Shown piece after piece: positions 20,601 through 31,334 of a stretch of DNA of 64,000 nt. The notes under the pieces were generated by a model. It searched no databases and had not been told where the DNA came from. It worked only from the letters and a program-made list of their open reading frames with translations. Position 1 is the first letter of the stretch. The number at the start of each line of letters is the position of its first letter. Source of the stretch: Eunapius fragilis (taxonomy: Eukaryota > Porifera > Demospongiae > Spongillida > Spongillidae). Location of the stretch: positions 6,935,490 to 6,999,489 of the forward strand of contig OY811975.1 in the NCBI GenBank assembly GCA_963681505.1. The letters run 5' to 3'. Position numbers and translations under genes: made by a program.

Positions 20601-22267
20601 TACTTTTAATTTCCTTGTATTTGTGTTTGAAGGAGCGCGAGGGTACGTTTTACACGCGTACCTCTGTGGCTGGTAGCCATTATTCTACGACGTACTGGTA
20701 AGTGGCACTCTTCGTTTAAAGGGTACATGTTGCGCCACGTACTGATAAATATTGCGCTCAACATAGGTATGTGTTTCCTAGTAAGGCTCTGAAACAAACA
20801 AGTCAAACAAGGTATGACACCTACACTATGAGTTTTTTTTTTTTACCCCGCGTGCATGTCATATATGCCTTGCAGGTAAATCGATTGCCTATACAGTCAG
20901 TTATGTCACCCCAGTTGAGGAAAACTGCTATGATCCGCGATGGTTAGCGGCTTCTTCACAGGCAGATTATTATATTTCCCCTCTGTGGTGGATTGCTTAT
21001 TCTTTCACACCTAGCGTCTCTTAGCAGGATTGAATAGAAGAACTCTGATAAAGAGGAGGTTTGTATAAAAGGTAGTGCTGTTGATGATTTTAACCTTGTA
21101 TCGACTCTAGATTCAGCTAGGCCTGCCAAGCGATCCCTACTAAAGTTAAGGCCTCTAGCTGCGTGCATGCATGAGGCGGAACCAAGCACATCATGAAGTA
21201 GTATTCTTTATACCAGGTAGAGCAGATCGTTCAGCATGCGTGTGTTTTATTAGTGCTCTATTTAGGCTAAGGTGGATGTCTCCAGGCATATGTAGCCTGG
21301 GTGGAAGAGGCTTCTGCTATGATCTCTTCAATTGGCTCTACTTGAAATATTGCTATATTCCCCTCTGTACATGCATTATGTAAAATGGTTATTAAAATTT
21401 ATTTGAAGAAAATTGCCGGGGAAAGAGTGTTAGTACTGGGAACGAGTCATCATTCGACTAATAACGTGGGGATGAGATGAAATCGCGGTGTAATAACGTA
21501 GTCTTGCGGATATCGCTCACGTACTCACCCGCAAACACACGGATGAGTATTACGACCATAATCCTATCCCCGTGAGTAATCAGTCCGAACGCGGGTACGT
21601 AAGCCTGCATGATGTCAACGTAATCCGTCACGTCAGGGTTACAAATGAATTTACGTGACGTTACGGGCCCGCGGCAGGGCGATCGAATCGCTGTGTTAGA
21701 TATCAGGAAGAGCTGTTAAGAACTGTATACACTTATAGTAAGGATCAAATAATCTTAATGTGAAATTTATTATTTTCTCCTTTCAGCTTCTCTCAAGTAT
21801 GGCGCTCCTCTTCAAAGCTTCCACAAGTGAACGTTGTAGTTATTGTGTTGTTTTTTTTGTTTTAAAAAATCAGAATTATATATTTTTTTCAAACTATGTG
21901 GTCATTTATTTTAGTAGCCTGCCGGCTATATAATTGGTAGCTTCAACCCTTCCTTCATGGTATATGAAAGATCATCTTTCCGTACGTAAATACATATTTC
22001 CCTACCAGTAATTCTGGCTAATGATGTAACGGAAATATTGTTATTACAGGAATTTCTATTTTCAGGAAAGGTACCAAATTGTGGTATTTAATTGTGGTTT
22101 ACGTTACCCAAAACATTATGGAAATGTATTCATTTCGCCCCGTGTTATGTATCATGGCCATTTGTAAGACACTTGCATACGTCCAGATATTCATCCCACA
22201 TCTTTTCCTTGAACTGTCTTATGTTACAGTCTCCTAGAAAATGTTGTATATTCAACTATATATACAA
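17604..22267. other. Long stretch without a supported gene
   Basis: Several 60-114-codon frames occur on both strands (for example 17,928-18,209 and 19,704-20,048 minus), but none has a domain, splice partner or codon bias that I can support. A CG-rich patch rich in ACGTA/CGTAA motifs lies at about 21,430-21,680. This is the emptiest part of the window. Confidence 0.5.
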
Positions 22268-22552
22268 CTAAACAAAAACATTCTCTATGAGAAAGTTGGT
22301 GGCATCGTGGATTTGAAGGCAATAGTGATGTAAAAAGCAAGGAAACAAGGTCTTATCAGAAGGAAAAATGTAATTGTCCTACATTGTATATTTAGCACAT
22401 TTCTAGGGCATATGTAGTTTGTGTGCTAAATATAGTACAATAATACATTTTCCCTTCTGATAAGGCTATGTTTCTTTGCTTTTTACACCACTATTGCCTT
22501 CAAATCCTATATACCACCAACGCACTCACAGAGAATTATTTTATTTACTTAC
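22268..22552. mobile_element. Fold-back MITE family 1, most complete copy
   Basis: Arms of about 120 bp (about 22,268-22,395 and 22,424-22,552) around a short loop. The left arm has TTCTCTATGAGAAAGTTGG, GGATTTGAAGGCAATAG, GGTCTTATCAGAAGG and ATATTTAGCACA; the right arm has the complements in reverse order. The ends look like TAAAYAAAA…ATTCTCT. Almost the whole element could fold into one hairpin. There is no ORF. Confidence 0.88.
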
Positions 22553-22611
22553 ATATCATTTACGCCCAAATCACTGAAATCACTGTGAATATATTGAATA
22601 TATTGTATCAA

Positions 22612-22613
<2 letters not shown>

Positions 22614-22644
<31 letters not shown>
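22614..22644. repeat. Poly(C) run, 31 nt
   Basis: Pure C run just to the right of the MITE, followed by AT and C7. Confidence 0.95.
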
Positions 22645-22944
22645 ATCCCCCCCGAGTGATGCAATCCGCAGATCTAGACGTCCGTGGATCTGGAAGATAT
22701 ATCTAATTATACGCCTTACACAGATCGTATAGTTGATTGCTAAATCATTTGCTACTGCTCCTGTACTTTGCTGGTTTGGTATCGAAATTTCTAAACTTGT
22801 CAAGATTCTGCCATAATGATGTGAGTAGCGTTTAGTATGGCCCAAATCTCTAAAAATACAATTAAAAATATATACCATCGACTATTTGATCACAGTAGGC
22901 ACTCTTCCTGCCAATTCTGAAGCTATTGGTAAATGTTTTCCTAT

Positions 22945-23190
22945 CCTGAGTTATGCGTGGTCAAGAAGGAGGAGGATAATCCCGGGACTGGGCCAAGGGC
23001 GGGCAGTACCCTTTAGTTCTCTACAACCGCGTGGTTTGTCAGCATTAAAATAAAAACGACGAAACTCCTCACTTACGTCATCTTCTCGTTCCATTACAAC
23101 AACGAGCTAAACGACCCGATCGTCAGGAGTCACTTTAAAAACTGGTCGCGTGTTTTTAATGATACACAGAGCCGGGGTCAAATATTCTTC
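22945..23190 (-). repeat. Dispersed repeat, family D, diverged inverted copy
   Basis: On the minus strand it shares TTTGACCCCGG, CGCGACC, GACTCCTGA, CGCGGTTGTAGAGAAC and GACCACGCATAACTC with the copies at 3434 and 37,205. Divergence is much higher than between those two. Confidence 0.6.
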
Positions 23191-23290
23191 TATATAATTG
23201 ACTTCCTATTCATACTACAGCATTTTTACAATTGCTTCGTGTTCAAATTGGCCATACGAAATTTTCAATTCACTTTAAATTTGTTTCATA

Positions 23291-23470
23291 CAGTAGCGGT
23301 CAAAAAAAAGTACACGTAACGTATGCGTAGCGTTTACGTCGCACGCTACGTTCCCAAAACGCTTCGTTATTCCTACGCAAACGCTACGCTCACGCTTTAT
23401 CATACCTACGCAAACGCTACGCTTACGCTCATCATTCCTACGCAACGCTACGCTTACGCTTTATCCACAT
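23291..23470 (+). mobile_element. Left terminal region of a TA-flanked element with ACGCTACG repeats
   Basis: Begins CAGTAGCGGTCAAAAAAAAG after a TA. The first 56 bp match the reverse complement of 33,497-33,552 with two mismatches. Directly inside are about three copies of a ~30-bp unit containing CCTACGCAAACGCTACGCT. The opposite end lies 10.26 kb to the right. Confidence 0.75.
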
Positions 23471-24099
23471 AAATAGATCAAAAGCTGTAATACTATTCTG
23501 GCCATGGTGCCCCCCCCCCCTCCTTTTCCCTTTCGCTGCTATCGTACCAGGAGCGTATTCATACGCTAAATGGGGAGGGGGATGGTGTCTGCTTCTGGCT
23601 AGATACGAATAGTGGGTGCTGTCCGCTTCAAGGCCAGCAATTGAGGACATGAATAGTAAGTTATACGTTAGGATAATCAAATTAACTTTCTGATAACACA
23701 ACAAATTGTTAATTAAATGAACCCCTGATTTTAAGAATGCCTCATTGTAGGTAACTAATAAAACGATGAGCACCGTATTTTTCATCGCGAAAACACTCGT
23801 TTTGTAGAATGTAAAAATGCATGAGCAAAATAAATTGACAGGTATATCGTTCCCAGACCATTGCATAATTATTGTACATCTCACGCGACATGTTATCAAA
23901 TCAAATGGCCTCTTCGTATTATATTTAATGCTCATGGCTACTTTCCTTAACGTAAGTAGTAAGGCGTGTATGTGTGATTGTATCAGGGCGTGTTGAAAGC
24001 GCATTCGTGAATGATTTGATGGATCATGATTAAAAAATTAAATTGTCCCATACATTTTCCCTCGCATTTCTATTGTCCACTTCGTTTCGCTTGCGGATA
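23471..24099. other. No supported gene
   Basis: A 188-codon minus-strand frame (23,438-24,004) spans part of the ACGCTACG repeat and an 11-nt C run. It shows no domain. I do not regard it as a gene. Confidence 0.45.
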
Positions 24100-26107
24100 G
24101 TGGATTGCTGGTAACAAAGCTACTCATGTTGTGAGCAGTATAGCGTTGGTGTGGCCTACTTACCGGGCGTAAAGAACCCTGTAGGTGTGGTCTAATTTGT
24201 AAGAAAGAGTGGGGGTTAAACCGACATAAAAGGGCCCTGTGAGTGTGGATTACTTTTGTAGAGTGAGAGGGGTTAAACAAGATCCTACAAAAAAGAGCGT
24301 TTGTGGATGTGGTGAGGAGTGTGAGGGGTTAAGGAACATAACCTACTAAAAACAGCTTTGTGGGTGTGGTGTACTTTCCTGGAGTGTGAAGGGTTATGGA
24401 ATGTGGTCTACAAAAAAAAGCCCTGTGGGGTGTGGTGTATTGACCAGGAGTGTGAGGGGTTAAGGAACATTACTGACATAAAAAGAGCCCTGTGGGTGTT
24501 TTTTACTTTCCAGGAGTGTGAGGGGTTAAGGAGCGTAGCTGACAAAAAAGAGCCCTGTGGGTCCAGGGTTGTGAGGGGTTAAGGAACATAGCTGACACAA
24601 AAGAGCCATGTGGGTGTGGTGAACTCTCCAAGAGTGTGAGGGGTTAAGGAGCGTAGCTGACACAAAAGAGCCCTGTGGGTGTGGCATACTTTCCAGGAGT
24701 GCGACGGGTTAAGGAGTGTAGCCGACAAAAAAGAGCCCTGTGGGTCCAGGGGTGTGAGGGGTTAAGGAACATAGCCGACACAAAAGAGCCCTGTGGGTGT
24801 GGTGAACTCTCCAAGAGTGTGAGGGGTTAAGGAGCGTAACCGACAAAAAGAGCCCTGTGGGTCCAGGGGTGTGAGGGGTTAAGGAACATAGCCGACACAA
24901 AAGAGCCCTGTGGGTGTGGTGAACTCTCCAAGAGTGTGAGGGTTAAGGAGCGTAGCCGACAAAAAGGGCCCTGTGGGTGTTGTGTACTTTCCAGGAGTGC
25001 GACGGGTTAAGGAGTGTAGCCGACAAAAAGAGCCCTGTGGGTCCAGGGGTGTGAGGGGTTAAGGAACATAGCCGACACAAAAGAGCCCTGCGGGTGTGGT
25101 GAACTCTCCAAGAGTGTGAGGGGTTAAGGAGCGTAGCCGACACAAAAGGGCCCTGTGGGTGTGGCATACTTTCCAGGAGTGCGACGGGTTAAGGAGTGTA
25201 GCCGACAAAAAAGAGCCCTGTGGGTCCAGGGGTGTGAGGGGTTAAGGAACATAGCCGACACAAAAGAGCCCTGTGGGTGTGGTGAACTCTCCAAGAGTGT
25301 GAGGGGTTAAGGAGCGTAACCGACAAAAAGAGCCCTGTGGGTCCAGGGGTGTGAGGGGTTAAGGAACATAGCCGACACAAAAGAGCCCTGTGGGTGTGGT
25401 GAACTCTCCAAGAGTGTGAGGGTTAAGGAGCGTAGCCGACAAAAAGGGCCCTGTGGGTGTTGTGTACTTTCCAGGAGTGCGACGGGTTAAGGAGTGTAGC
25501 CGACAAAAAGAGCCCTGTGGGTCTAGGGGTGTGAGGGGTTAAGGAACATAGCCGACACAAAAGAGCCCTGCGGGTGTGATGAACTCTCCAAGAGTGTGAG
25601 GGGTTAAGGAGCGTAGCCGACACAAAAGGGCCCTGTGGGTGTGGCATACTTTCCAGGAGTGCGACGGGTTAAGGAGTGTAGCCGACAAAAAAGAGCCCTG
25701 TGGGTCCAGGGGTGTGAGGGGTTAAGGAACATAGCCGACACAAAAGAGCCCTGTGGGTGTGGTGAACTCTCCAAGAGTGTGAGGGGTTAAGGAGCGTAGC
25801 CGACACAAAAGGGCCCTGTGGGTGTGGCATACTTTCCAGGAGTGCGACGGATTAAGGAGTGTAGCCGACAAAAAAGAGCCCTGTGGGTCCAGGGGTGTGA
25901 GGGGTTAAGGAACATAGCCGACACAAAAGAGCCCTGTGGGTGTGGTGAACTCTCCAAGAGTGTGAGGGTTAAGGAGCGTAGCCGACAAAAAGGGCCCTGT
26001 GGGTGTTGTGTACTTTCCAGGAGTGCGACGGGTTAAGGAGTGTAGCCGACAAAAAGAGCCCTGTGGGTCCAGGGGTGTGAGGGGTTAAGGAACATAGCCG
26101 ACACAAA
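24100..26107. repeat. Minisatellite with 480-bp higher-order repeat
   Basis: The basic unit of about 55-70 bp carries AAAAGAGCCCTGTGGGT, GTGTGAGGGGTTAAGGA and GTAGCCGACA. Variants with (TACTTTCCAGGAGTG) and without (GTCCAGGGGTGTG) an extra segment alternate. The block 24,706-25,185 repeats almost base for base at 25,186-25,665: frames starting at 24,709 and 25,189 translate identically, and those at 24,943 and 25,423 differ by one residue. A partial third block follows. The left part is more divergent. Related units occur at 36,531-36,990. The minus-strand ORFs are artefacts. Confidence 0.95.
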
Positions 26108-26320
26108 TATTATATTCATATCCAAAGTCTATGTACATGTACATATGTTGTTATGTATTTGTCTGTTCCAGCTGCCTATGTCATGTACTTTATCTGATTG
26201 TGGATACTTGTCTTTGTTTTGAGGTCTCTATTTTTTATTACATGTACAGGGATATGGTATCTCCCAGCTTGCTAGGTGATGAAGAGAAGCTTATTGTGAC
26301 CACCCAAATATCATACTGAC
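26108..26320. repeat. Minisatellite 3' flank, also present at 37,005-37,195
   Basis: Shares TGTATTTGTCTGTTCCA-like sequence, TATCTGATTGTGGAT, GGGATATGGTATCTCCCAGC and GAAGAGAAGCTTATTGTGAC with the second copy, in the same order and also directly after the minisatellite. The array and this tail therefore seem to be one repeat family. Confidence 0.85.
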
Positions 26321-26852
26321 AACTGTACTGATGGTGGATGACCTGTAACAAGGTTGCTATGGTTGTGAGTTCCATCTCTAAGCATCGTGTGTGTCCCAAT
26401 CCCCTCCTCCCCTACTGAATGGCTTGGTGCAGGAGAGCATGTGTGGAGCACTCTGCTTTTCGTAGGGGAGGAGGGAAGGAGGGAATTGGAATAAGTCCTT
26501 CAGAGGGGAGGAGGGGTTTGGGACATATAAATATACAGGAGGTGTAGAGGCAGTAAGTTGGCTTACTCCATGTACCCACCATCCACCCCTACAGGTATGA
26601 TCAGATTATAAGGGTAATGTGATTGTAATGAATAAGAATGAGGTCATGTTAGCAGCTGCAGTTTATAGCCTGGGACTTCACCTTCAACAGCTAGTCTGAG
26701 CAAACACTTTGGTTAAAATAGTAATAGTACCTTTCACAATTATACGTCTAAAAATGCTTTATATTCGCATCTTGCATTTGTTTTATCATGATGGCTATTG
26801 AATGTGTTCCACCTCTATGTACTTTGTACTTGTGTGTGTGCTCATTTGTGTG

Positions 26853-26894
<42 letters not shown>

Positions 26895-27099
26895 TCTGTA
26901 CCAGCCCACCCAAAACATCGTACTGACACCTGCTACACATGCATGACCAGTGACAACAGCCAAACTGGGTTGAGCAAAACAGCACCCAGGTCTCCTGGTT
27001 GTTCAGATTGGAAACCTCGATACATGTGTAATGGTTTAGGCAGCACAGGGGCCCTCACACGTTTATCGGAAGGGGGCATTGCCCCCTAACCATTATAGA
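26321..27099. other. No gene; polypurine/polypyrimidine segments and TG tract
   Basis: C/T-rich then A/G-rich segments at 26,395-26,515 form a weak inverted repeat. A (TG)n tract lies at about 26,848-26,893. ORFs across them are low-complexity. Confidence 0.55.
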
Positions 27100-27122
27100 G
27101 GGGGGGGGGGGGGGGGGGGGGG
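27100..27122. repeat. Poly(G) run, 23 nt
   Basis: Pure G run preceded by AGGGGGCATTGCCCCCT, a small palindrome. Confidence 0.95.
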
Positions 27123-27785
27123 AAGTAGTCTAGTACCCAGACCCCTCTTGTATGTTAACATCTGTGGAAAGTTTGTGCATAGGTTAAAAATTGAGGTCAG
27201 ATCTCTCCCCTCCCCCTCCCCCCTCCCCTATAGGCATGCCTATGTATTTGTCCCATGCCACGCCTTTAAATCAACTTCCTACTCATCTAATGTGTTACAG
27301 TATTCCCTGTACTCTTGTAAGCCCAACGTACGGTGGTAATGCAGACATGCTGATGTGTGCATGTAGGAGAGGAACTATAAGATAATCCATTCTGCACTAT
27401 ACATCACCATTCATTCCCAGATGTCCACACACACTCGTACACACACCTACCTTCTACCCAACCCTTCAGCCCTGGAAGGGAAGGGCATTGACCATTTTAC
27501 AAACCTGTTGACCCCCCCAGTATCTATTAGTATTCTGCACTGAAAGAACGAGTAGGAGTGTGTGTTCCTTCTCCGTCCCCCACAATCACTCCAGCTTGAC
27601 ATTGACACATTGGTTTGTACTGGACCTAGTTGGGGTTGTGTGCATGTGTGTATGTGCGTGTGTATATGTGTGTGCGTGTATTTGTCGTGTGTGCGTGTGC
27701 ATGTGTGTGTGGTTTGACATGTTGCCCTTGCCATTGGGAACCATTTTATTAACCCTCTTTTCCCATTCAATAGATTATCATCCAC
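27123..27785. other. No gene; flank of the DDE transposon
   Basis: C/T-rich and TG-rich stretches (27,205-27,230 and 27,635-27,712). No supported ORF. Confidence 0.5.
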
Positions 27786-27787
27786 TA

Positions 27788-28815
27788 CAGTGGAAATCGT
27801 GGTACTTGATCCTAAAATTTTTCTTCATGTGAAGTTTGGTCACTTGAATGTATTTTGATTAATGAGAACGTAAATAAAAATCTAACAACGCTCATTTGTT
27901 GCATATGTGTTTTTCAATAAGCATTCACAACTAGAATGCGTCACGTGACTTTTTGGTTTCACTACGATTATTGATAGTAAACAAATTACCATTTATAGTT
28001 TTAGGCACATTTCTCTCTCGCACGGCTACGAATCATTACGAATCATGGCACATAAGGAGAGTGGCCGTTTTACCATCGTTTGCTCGAGTTAGATTTTTAG
28101 TCCGGTAAAAGGAAACGGTGTTTTCGATTCAGACGCCATATTAGATATCGTTTTGTGTTAGGCAAGCCGCTTCGCTTTGCACGAATACTATGTCTCGCAA
28201 ACTTACAAGATAGCGGTACGATCCTTACTTTATCGTTTGAACTCGTTTCTATAGTGTCAACGCGCCATGCATCGCAAAAAAAATGCTTTCAAAGAAATGG
28301 GGCTTGACAACACAGCCATTTACAATGAATTACATTAAAATAGTAACGTTATTCAAGTTATCCACTAGTTATCGATTATGGCTGAGGGCGTTAGTAGTGT
28401 TGTTGAAAGCGAAAACGGTTCTTTTCAGAGCCAAATCACTCGTCGCTTGCCGAGAAAGGCTAGTCGAGCTGCAATGTCTGCTTGGAAACCACTTTGTGCG
28501 AAGAAATCTCCAAGGGGAGACCCGCGAGCTGGGGCAGCAGCGAAACGGTCCGTACAGCGAGCCAGCAAGATTTTGCTGATGAGCACGGTGAAGAGAAGGA
28601 CTGCAGCTGCAATCGCAAAAAGTGCCGCGAAAGAGTTGCAGTCTCTAGCGGAATTTATGCCTAACCTTGCTGATACAGATGCAAGAACACTTGCATTGCG
28701 ATTATACTACATTGAATTGGCAGATGGCGTATCTCCCATTCGTGCTCGAAACAAATTTAGTCAAATGTTCTTGGTGAGTGCGGCAACAGTGAAAAGATGG
28801 TCTTCGTCTTGGGAA
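27788..28815 (+). repeat. Left long terminal inverted repeat
   Basis: Contains the terminal CAGTGGAAATCG, a CACGTGAC box at about 27,941, and the start of the transposase ORF at 28,378. The copy on the other side is 30,336-31,332. Confidence 0.9.
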
Positions 28816-30234
28816 TCCATTGGAGAAGATGCTTTGTTGGATCATCGAAGCGAACATGAAGAAAGAGATCCATCACTTCTTTTTGGTAGTCCAGCCCTTG
28901 TGTTTGAGCTACAAAGCTGGATTAAAAATAGGCTCAAACAAGGTGGCAAGCATAAAGATGGTTATTTGACAATTCAACAATTGCAGAATTACATCAATAA
29001 TGTTCTTTTCAATGATCCAGACGTTGTGTCACCAGAACTTCTAGATCTTCATGATGCTAGATACCACTCACGTCAGGTATCACGAATGACTGTTCTGCGT
29101 TGGATGCACAAGCTGGGCTATAAGTGGGCTGATTCATCCAGAGCTTCTTTTTGTGATCGACATGAGGACCAGGATGTTGTTACCTATCGTAACGAATGGG
29201 TAAAGCAAATGTTGGCTTTAAAGCCACGTCTGCCAATTTTAAGTGAGGCAACTGGAAAACCAGAATGGCCCAACCTCCCTGCAGGTGAAAAACCTCTTCT
29301 TCATGGCAACCATGATGAGTGCATTTTGTATGCTAATGAAGGGAACCGGTTTGCTTGGGTAAGTGATGATGCTTACCATATGAAGCCGAAAGGAGATGGA
29401 GCTACCATTATGGTAAGTGGCGTCTCAGTTCCATGCCAAGGCTGGTTGGGACTAGAAACCATTGAGCCCAAAAGTGATGGAACATGGAAGCACGATAATG
29501 TAATGAATAATCTGAAAAAAGTTATTGATCAATTCGAACATTTGTATCCAGGATGCCAATTGTTGTTGACATATGATAATGCTCCCTCTTACACTGCTGT
29601 AAAAAAAGGGTCACTGTCTACTGCTCGTATGAACATGACTGATGGAGGCAAGCAACCAATCATTACACAAATGGGATGGTTTGAAACATTTGATTTGGCC
29701 ACAAATTCGATGAAGAAAGTGTTACAGCAAATGTGGTATCCAGGGCAAGATGGAACACCCATTGCTAAGGGTGCATTACGAGTATGTAAAGAGCGAGGTT
29801 TAAAAGGGATTGAAAAAATGAGACTGGATGATCTAAGGGCATTGCTAGCATCCCAACCTGATTTTGCAAGTGTGAAACCAGAGATCCAACAAGAAGCAGA
29901 GAGACGTGGACACATTCTACTGTTTGGCCCAAAGTGTCATCCAGAATGCATGCATGTTGAAATGTGCTGGGCACATGTCAAGCAATACTGTAGACAACAT
30001 TGTGGACAGAGTATTACTGCTCTCCGAACTAGCCTCCAACATGCATTGTCAGAACAGTACCTGACAGTGAAGCAACATACCGCCTTCTCCCAACACACTT
30101 GGAAGTGGATTGAGGCGTACTCACATGAAGCAGATGGTGTTGCAGTGTATGAAGCAATGAAAGCTCTCAAAAAACTACATAGGCACCATCGCAAGGGAAT
30201 ACACACATCAATCCCTTTACCATCCAGCCAATAA
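28378..30234 (+). CDS. DDE transposase, IS630/Tc1-like, 618 aa
   Basis: An intact single-exon frame from ATG (MAEGVSSVVESENGSF) to TAA. The basic N-terminus (residues 1-75) is followed by a helix-turn-helix-like DNA-binding region (about 95-150, with SAATVKRWSSSWE). The catalytic core follows: Asp313 in HGNHDECILYANEG, Asp400 in LLTYDNAPSY and Glu528 in CMHVEMCWAHVK, the last matching the NPIE-x-x-W pattern of Tc1-type enzymes. The 127-residue D2-E gap is far longer than the 34-39 of Tc1/mariner and includes a segment with GGKQPIITQMGWF. Long-gap relatives are known from fungi and invertebrates (from memory). It would cut and rejoin the element at TA sites. This appears to be a full-length, possibly active gene. 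Confidence 0.88.
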   Translation: MAEGVSSVVESENGSFQSQITRRLPRKASRAAMSAWKPLCAKKSPRGDPRAGAAAKRSVQRASKILLMSTVKRRTAAAIAKSAAKELQSLAEFMPNLADTDARTLALRLYYIELADGVSPIRARNKFSQMFLVSAATVKRWSSSWESIGEDALLDHRSEHEERDPSLLFGSPALVFELQSWIKNRLKQGGKHKDGYLTIQQLQNYINNVLFNDPDVVSPELLDLHDARYHSRQVSRMTVLRWMHKLGYKWADSSRASFCDRHEDQDVVTYRNEWVKQMLALKPRLPILSEATGKPEWPNLPAGEKPLLHGNHDECILYANEGNRFAWVSDDAYHMKPKGDGATIMVSGVSVPCQGWLGLETIEPKSDGTWKHDNVMNNLKKVIDQFEHLYPGCQLLLTYDNAPSYTAVKKGSLSTARMNMTDGGKQPIITQMGWFETFDLATNSMKKVLQQMWYPGQDGTPIAKGALRVCKERGLKGIEKMRLDDLRALLASQPDFASVKPEIQQEAERRGHILLFGPKCHPECMHVEMCWAHVKQYCRQHCGQSITALRTSLQHALSEQYLTVKQHTAFSQHTWKWIEAYSHEADGVAVYEAMKALKKLHRHHRKGIHTSIPLPSSQ

Positions 30235-30297
30235 CAACACTTTTGCAATTTAATATGCATGTCTGAACATGTATAATGTATAACTGACTATAACTCT

Positions 30298-30742
30298 TCA
30301 TGTCCTATAATCAAATAGATCCTGTTTTCCATTAGCTTCCCACGACGAAGACCATCTTTTTACTGTTATCACACTTACCAAGAACATTTGACTAACTTTG
30401 TTTCGAGCACGAATGGGAGATACGCCATCTGCCAATTCAATGTAGTATAATCGCAATGCAAGTGTTCTTGCATCCGTATCAGCAAGGTTAGGCATAAATT
30501 CCGCTAGAGACTGCAACTCCTTCGCGGCACTTTTTGCAATTGCAGCTGCAGTCCTTCTCTTCGTCGTGTACGGACCGTTTCGCTGCTGCCCCGCTCGCGG
30601 GTCTCCCCTTGGAGATTTTTTCACAAAGTGGTTTCCAAGCAGACATTGCAGCTCGACTAGCCTTTCTCGGCAAGCGACGAGTGATTTGGCTCTGAAAAGA
30701 ACCGTTTTCGCTTTCAACAACACTACCAACGCCCTCAGCCAT
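30298..30742 (-). pseudogene. Mirrored 5' fragment of the transposase gene
   Basis: On the minus strand an ATG at 30,742 opens the same start (MAEGVGSVVESENGSF) as the main gene. The ~29-nt deletion and other indels shift the frame. The homologous region up to the WSSSWE motif is nearly identical at DNA level. The last 13 codons before the stop at 30,298 resemble the transposase at protein level (E-x-x-G-x-x-x-L-x-D-x-R) but differ widely in DNA, including synonymous changes. The tail may therefore come from an older, diverged copy. Confidence 0.75.
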
Positions 30743-31332
30743 AATCGATAACTAGTGGATAACTTCAATAACGTTACTATTTTAATGTAATTCATTGTAA
30801 ATGGCTGTGTTGTCAAGCCCCATTTCTTTGAAAGCATTTTTTTTGCGATGCATGGCGCGTTGACACTATAGAAACGAGTTCAAACGATAAAGTAAGGATC
30901 GTACCGCTATCTTGTAAGTTTGCGAGACATAATATTCGTGCAAAGCGAAGCGGCTTGCCTAACACAAAACGATATCTAATATGGCGTCTGAATCGAAAAC
31001 ACCGTTTCCTTTTACCGGACTAAAAATCTAACTCGAGCAAACGATGGTAAAACGGCCACTCTCCTTATGTGCCATGATTCGTAATGATTCGTAGCCATGC
31101 GAGAGAGAAATGTGCCTAAAACTATAAATGGTAATTTGTTTACTATCAATAATCGTAGTGAAACCAAAAAGTCACGTGACGCATTCTAGTTGTGAATGCT
31201 TATTGAAAAACACATATGCAACAAATGAGCGTTGTTAGATTTTTATTTACGTTCTCATTAATCAAAATACATTCAAGTGACCAAACTTCACATGAAGAAA
31301 AATTTTAGGATCAAGTACCACGATTTCCACTG
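30336..31332 (-). repeat. Right long terminal inverted repeat
   Basis: Reverse complement of 27,788-28,815 with a handful of substitutions (for example near 30,932 and 31,097) and a ~29-nt deletion. Confidence 0.9.
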
Positions 31333-31334
31333 TA

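Larger units (their letters stand above)
27788..31332 (+). mobile_element. 3.5-kb DDE transposon with ~1-kb terminal inverted repeats
   Basis: Begins CAGTGGAAATCGTGGTACTT and ends with its exact reverse complement. TA dinucleotides at 27,786-27,787 and 31,333-31,334 flank it, as in the IS630-Tc1-mariner group. The inverted repeats extend about 1.03 kb on the left (27,788-28,815) and 1.00 kb on the right (30,336-31,332). They are close to identical apart from a ~29-nt deletion in the right arm near 30,567. The left arm contains the promoter region and the first ~145 codons of the transposase, so the right arm carries a mirrored, truncated copy of the same gene start. Confidence 0.93.

Noticed and set aside
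23438-24004. 188-codon minus-strand ORF
   Set aside because: Runs through the ACGCTACG terminal repeats and a C run. No domain or splice pattern.
24709-25647. Repeated minus-strand ORFs with LTPHTPGPTGLF-like sequence
   Set aside because: Translations of the minisatellite. Identical repeats in ORFs reflect the 480-bp period.
24100-26107. CRISPR-like array
   Set aside because: Units are directly adjacent and all parts repeat. There are no unique spacers, and the context is eukaryotic.
26802-27089. ORFs over the TG tract
   Set aside because: Cys-Val dipeptide runs from a microsatellite.
28283-28579. 98-codon ORF starting MLSKKWGL upstream of the transposase
   Set aside because: Overlaps the transposase start in another frame. 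It has no domain and appears in both inverted repeats only because they are copies.
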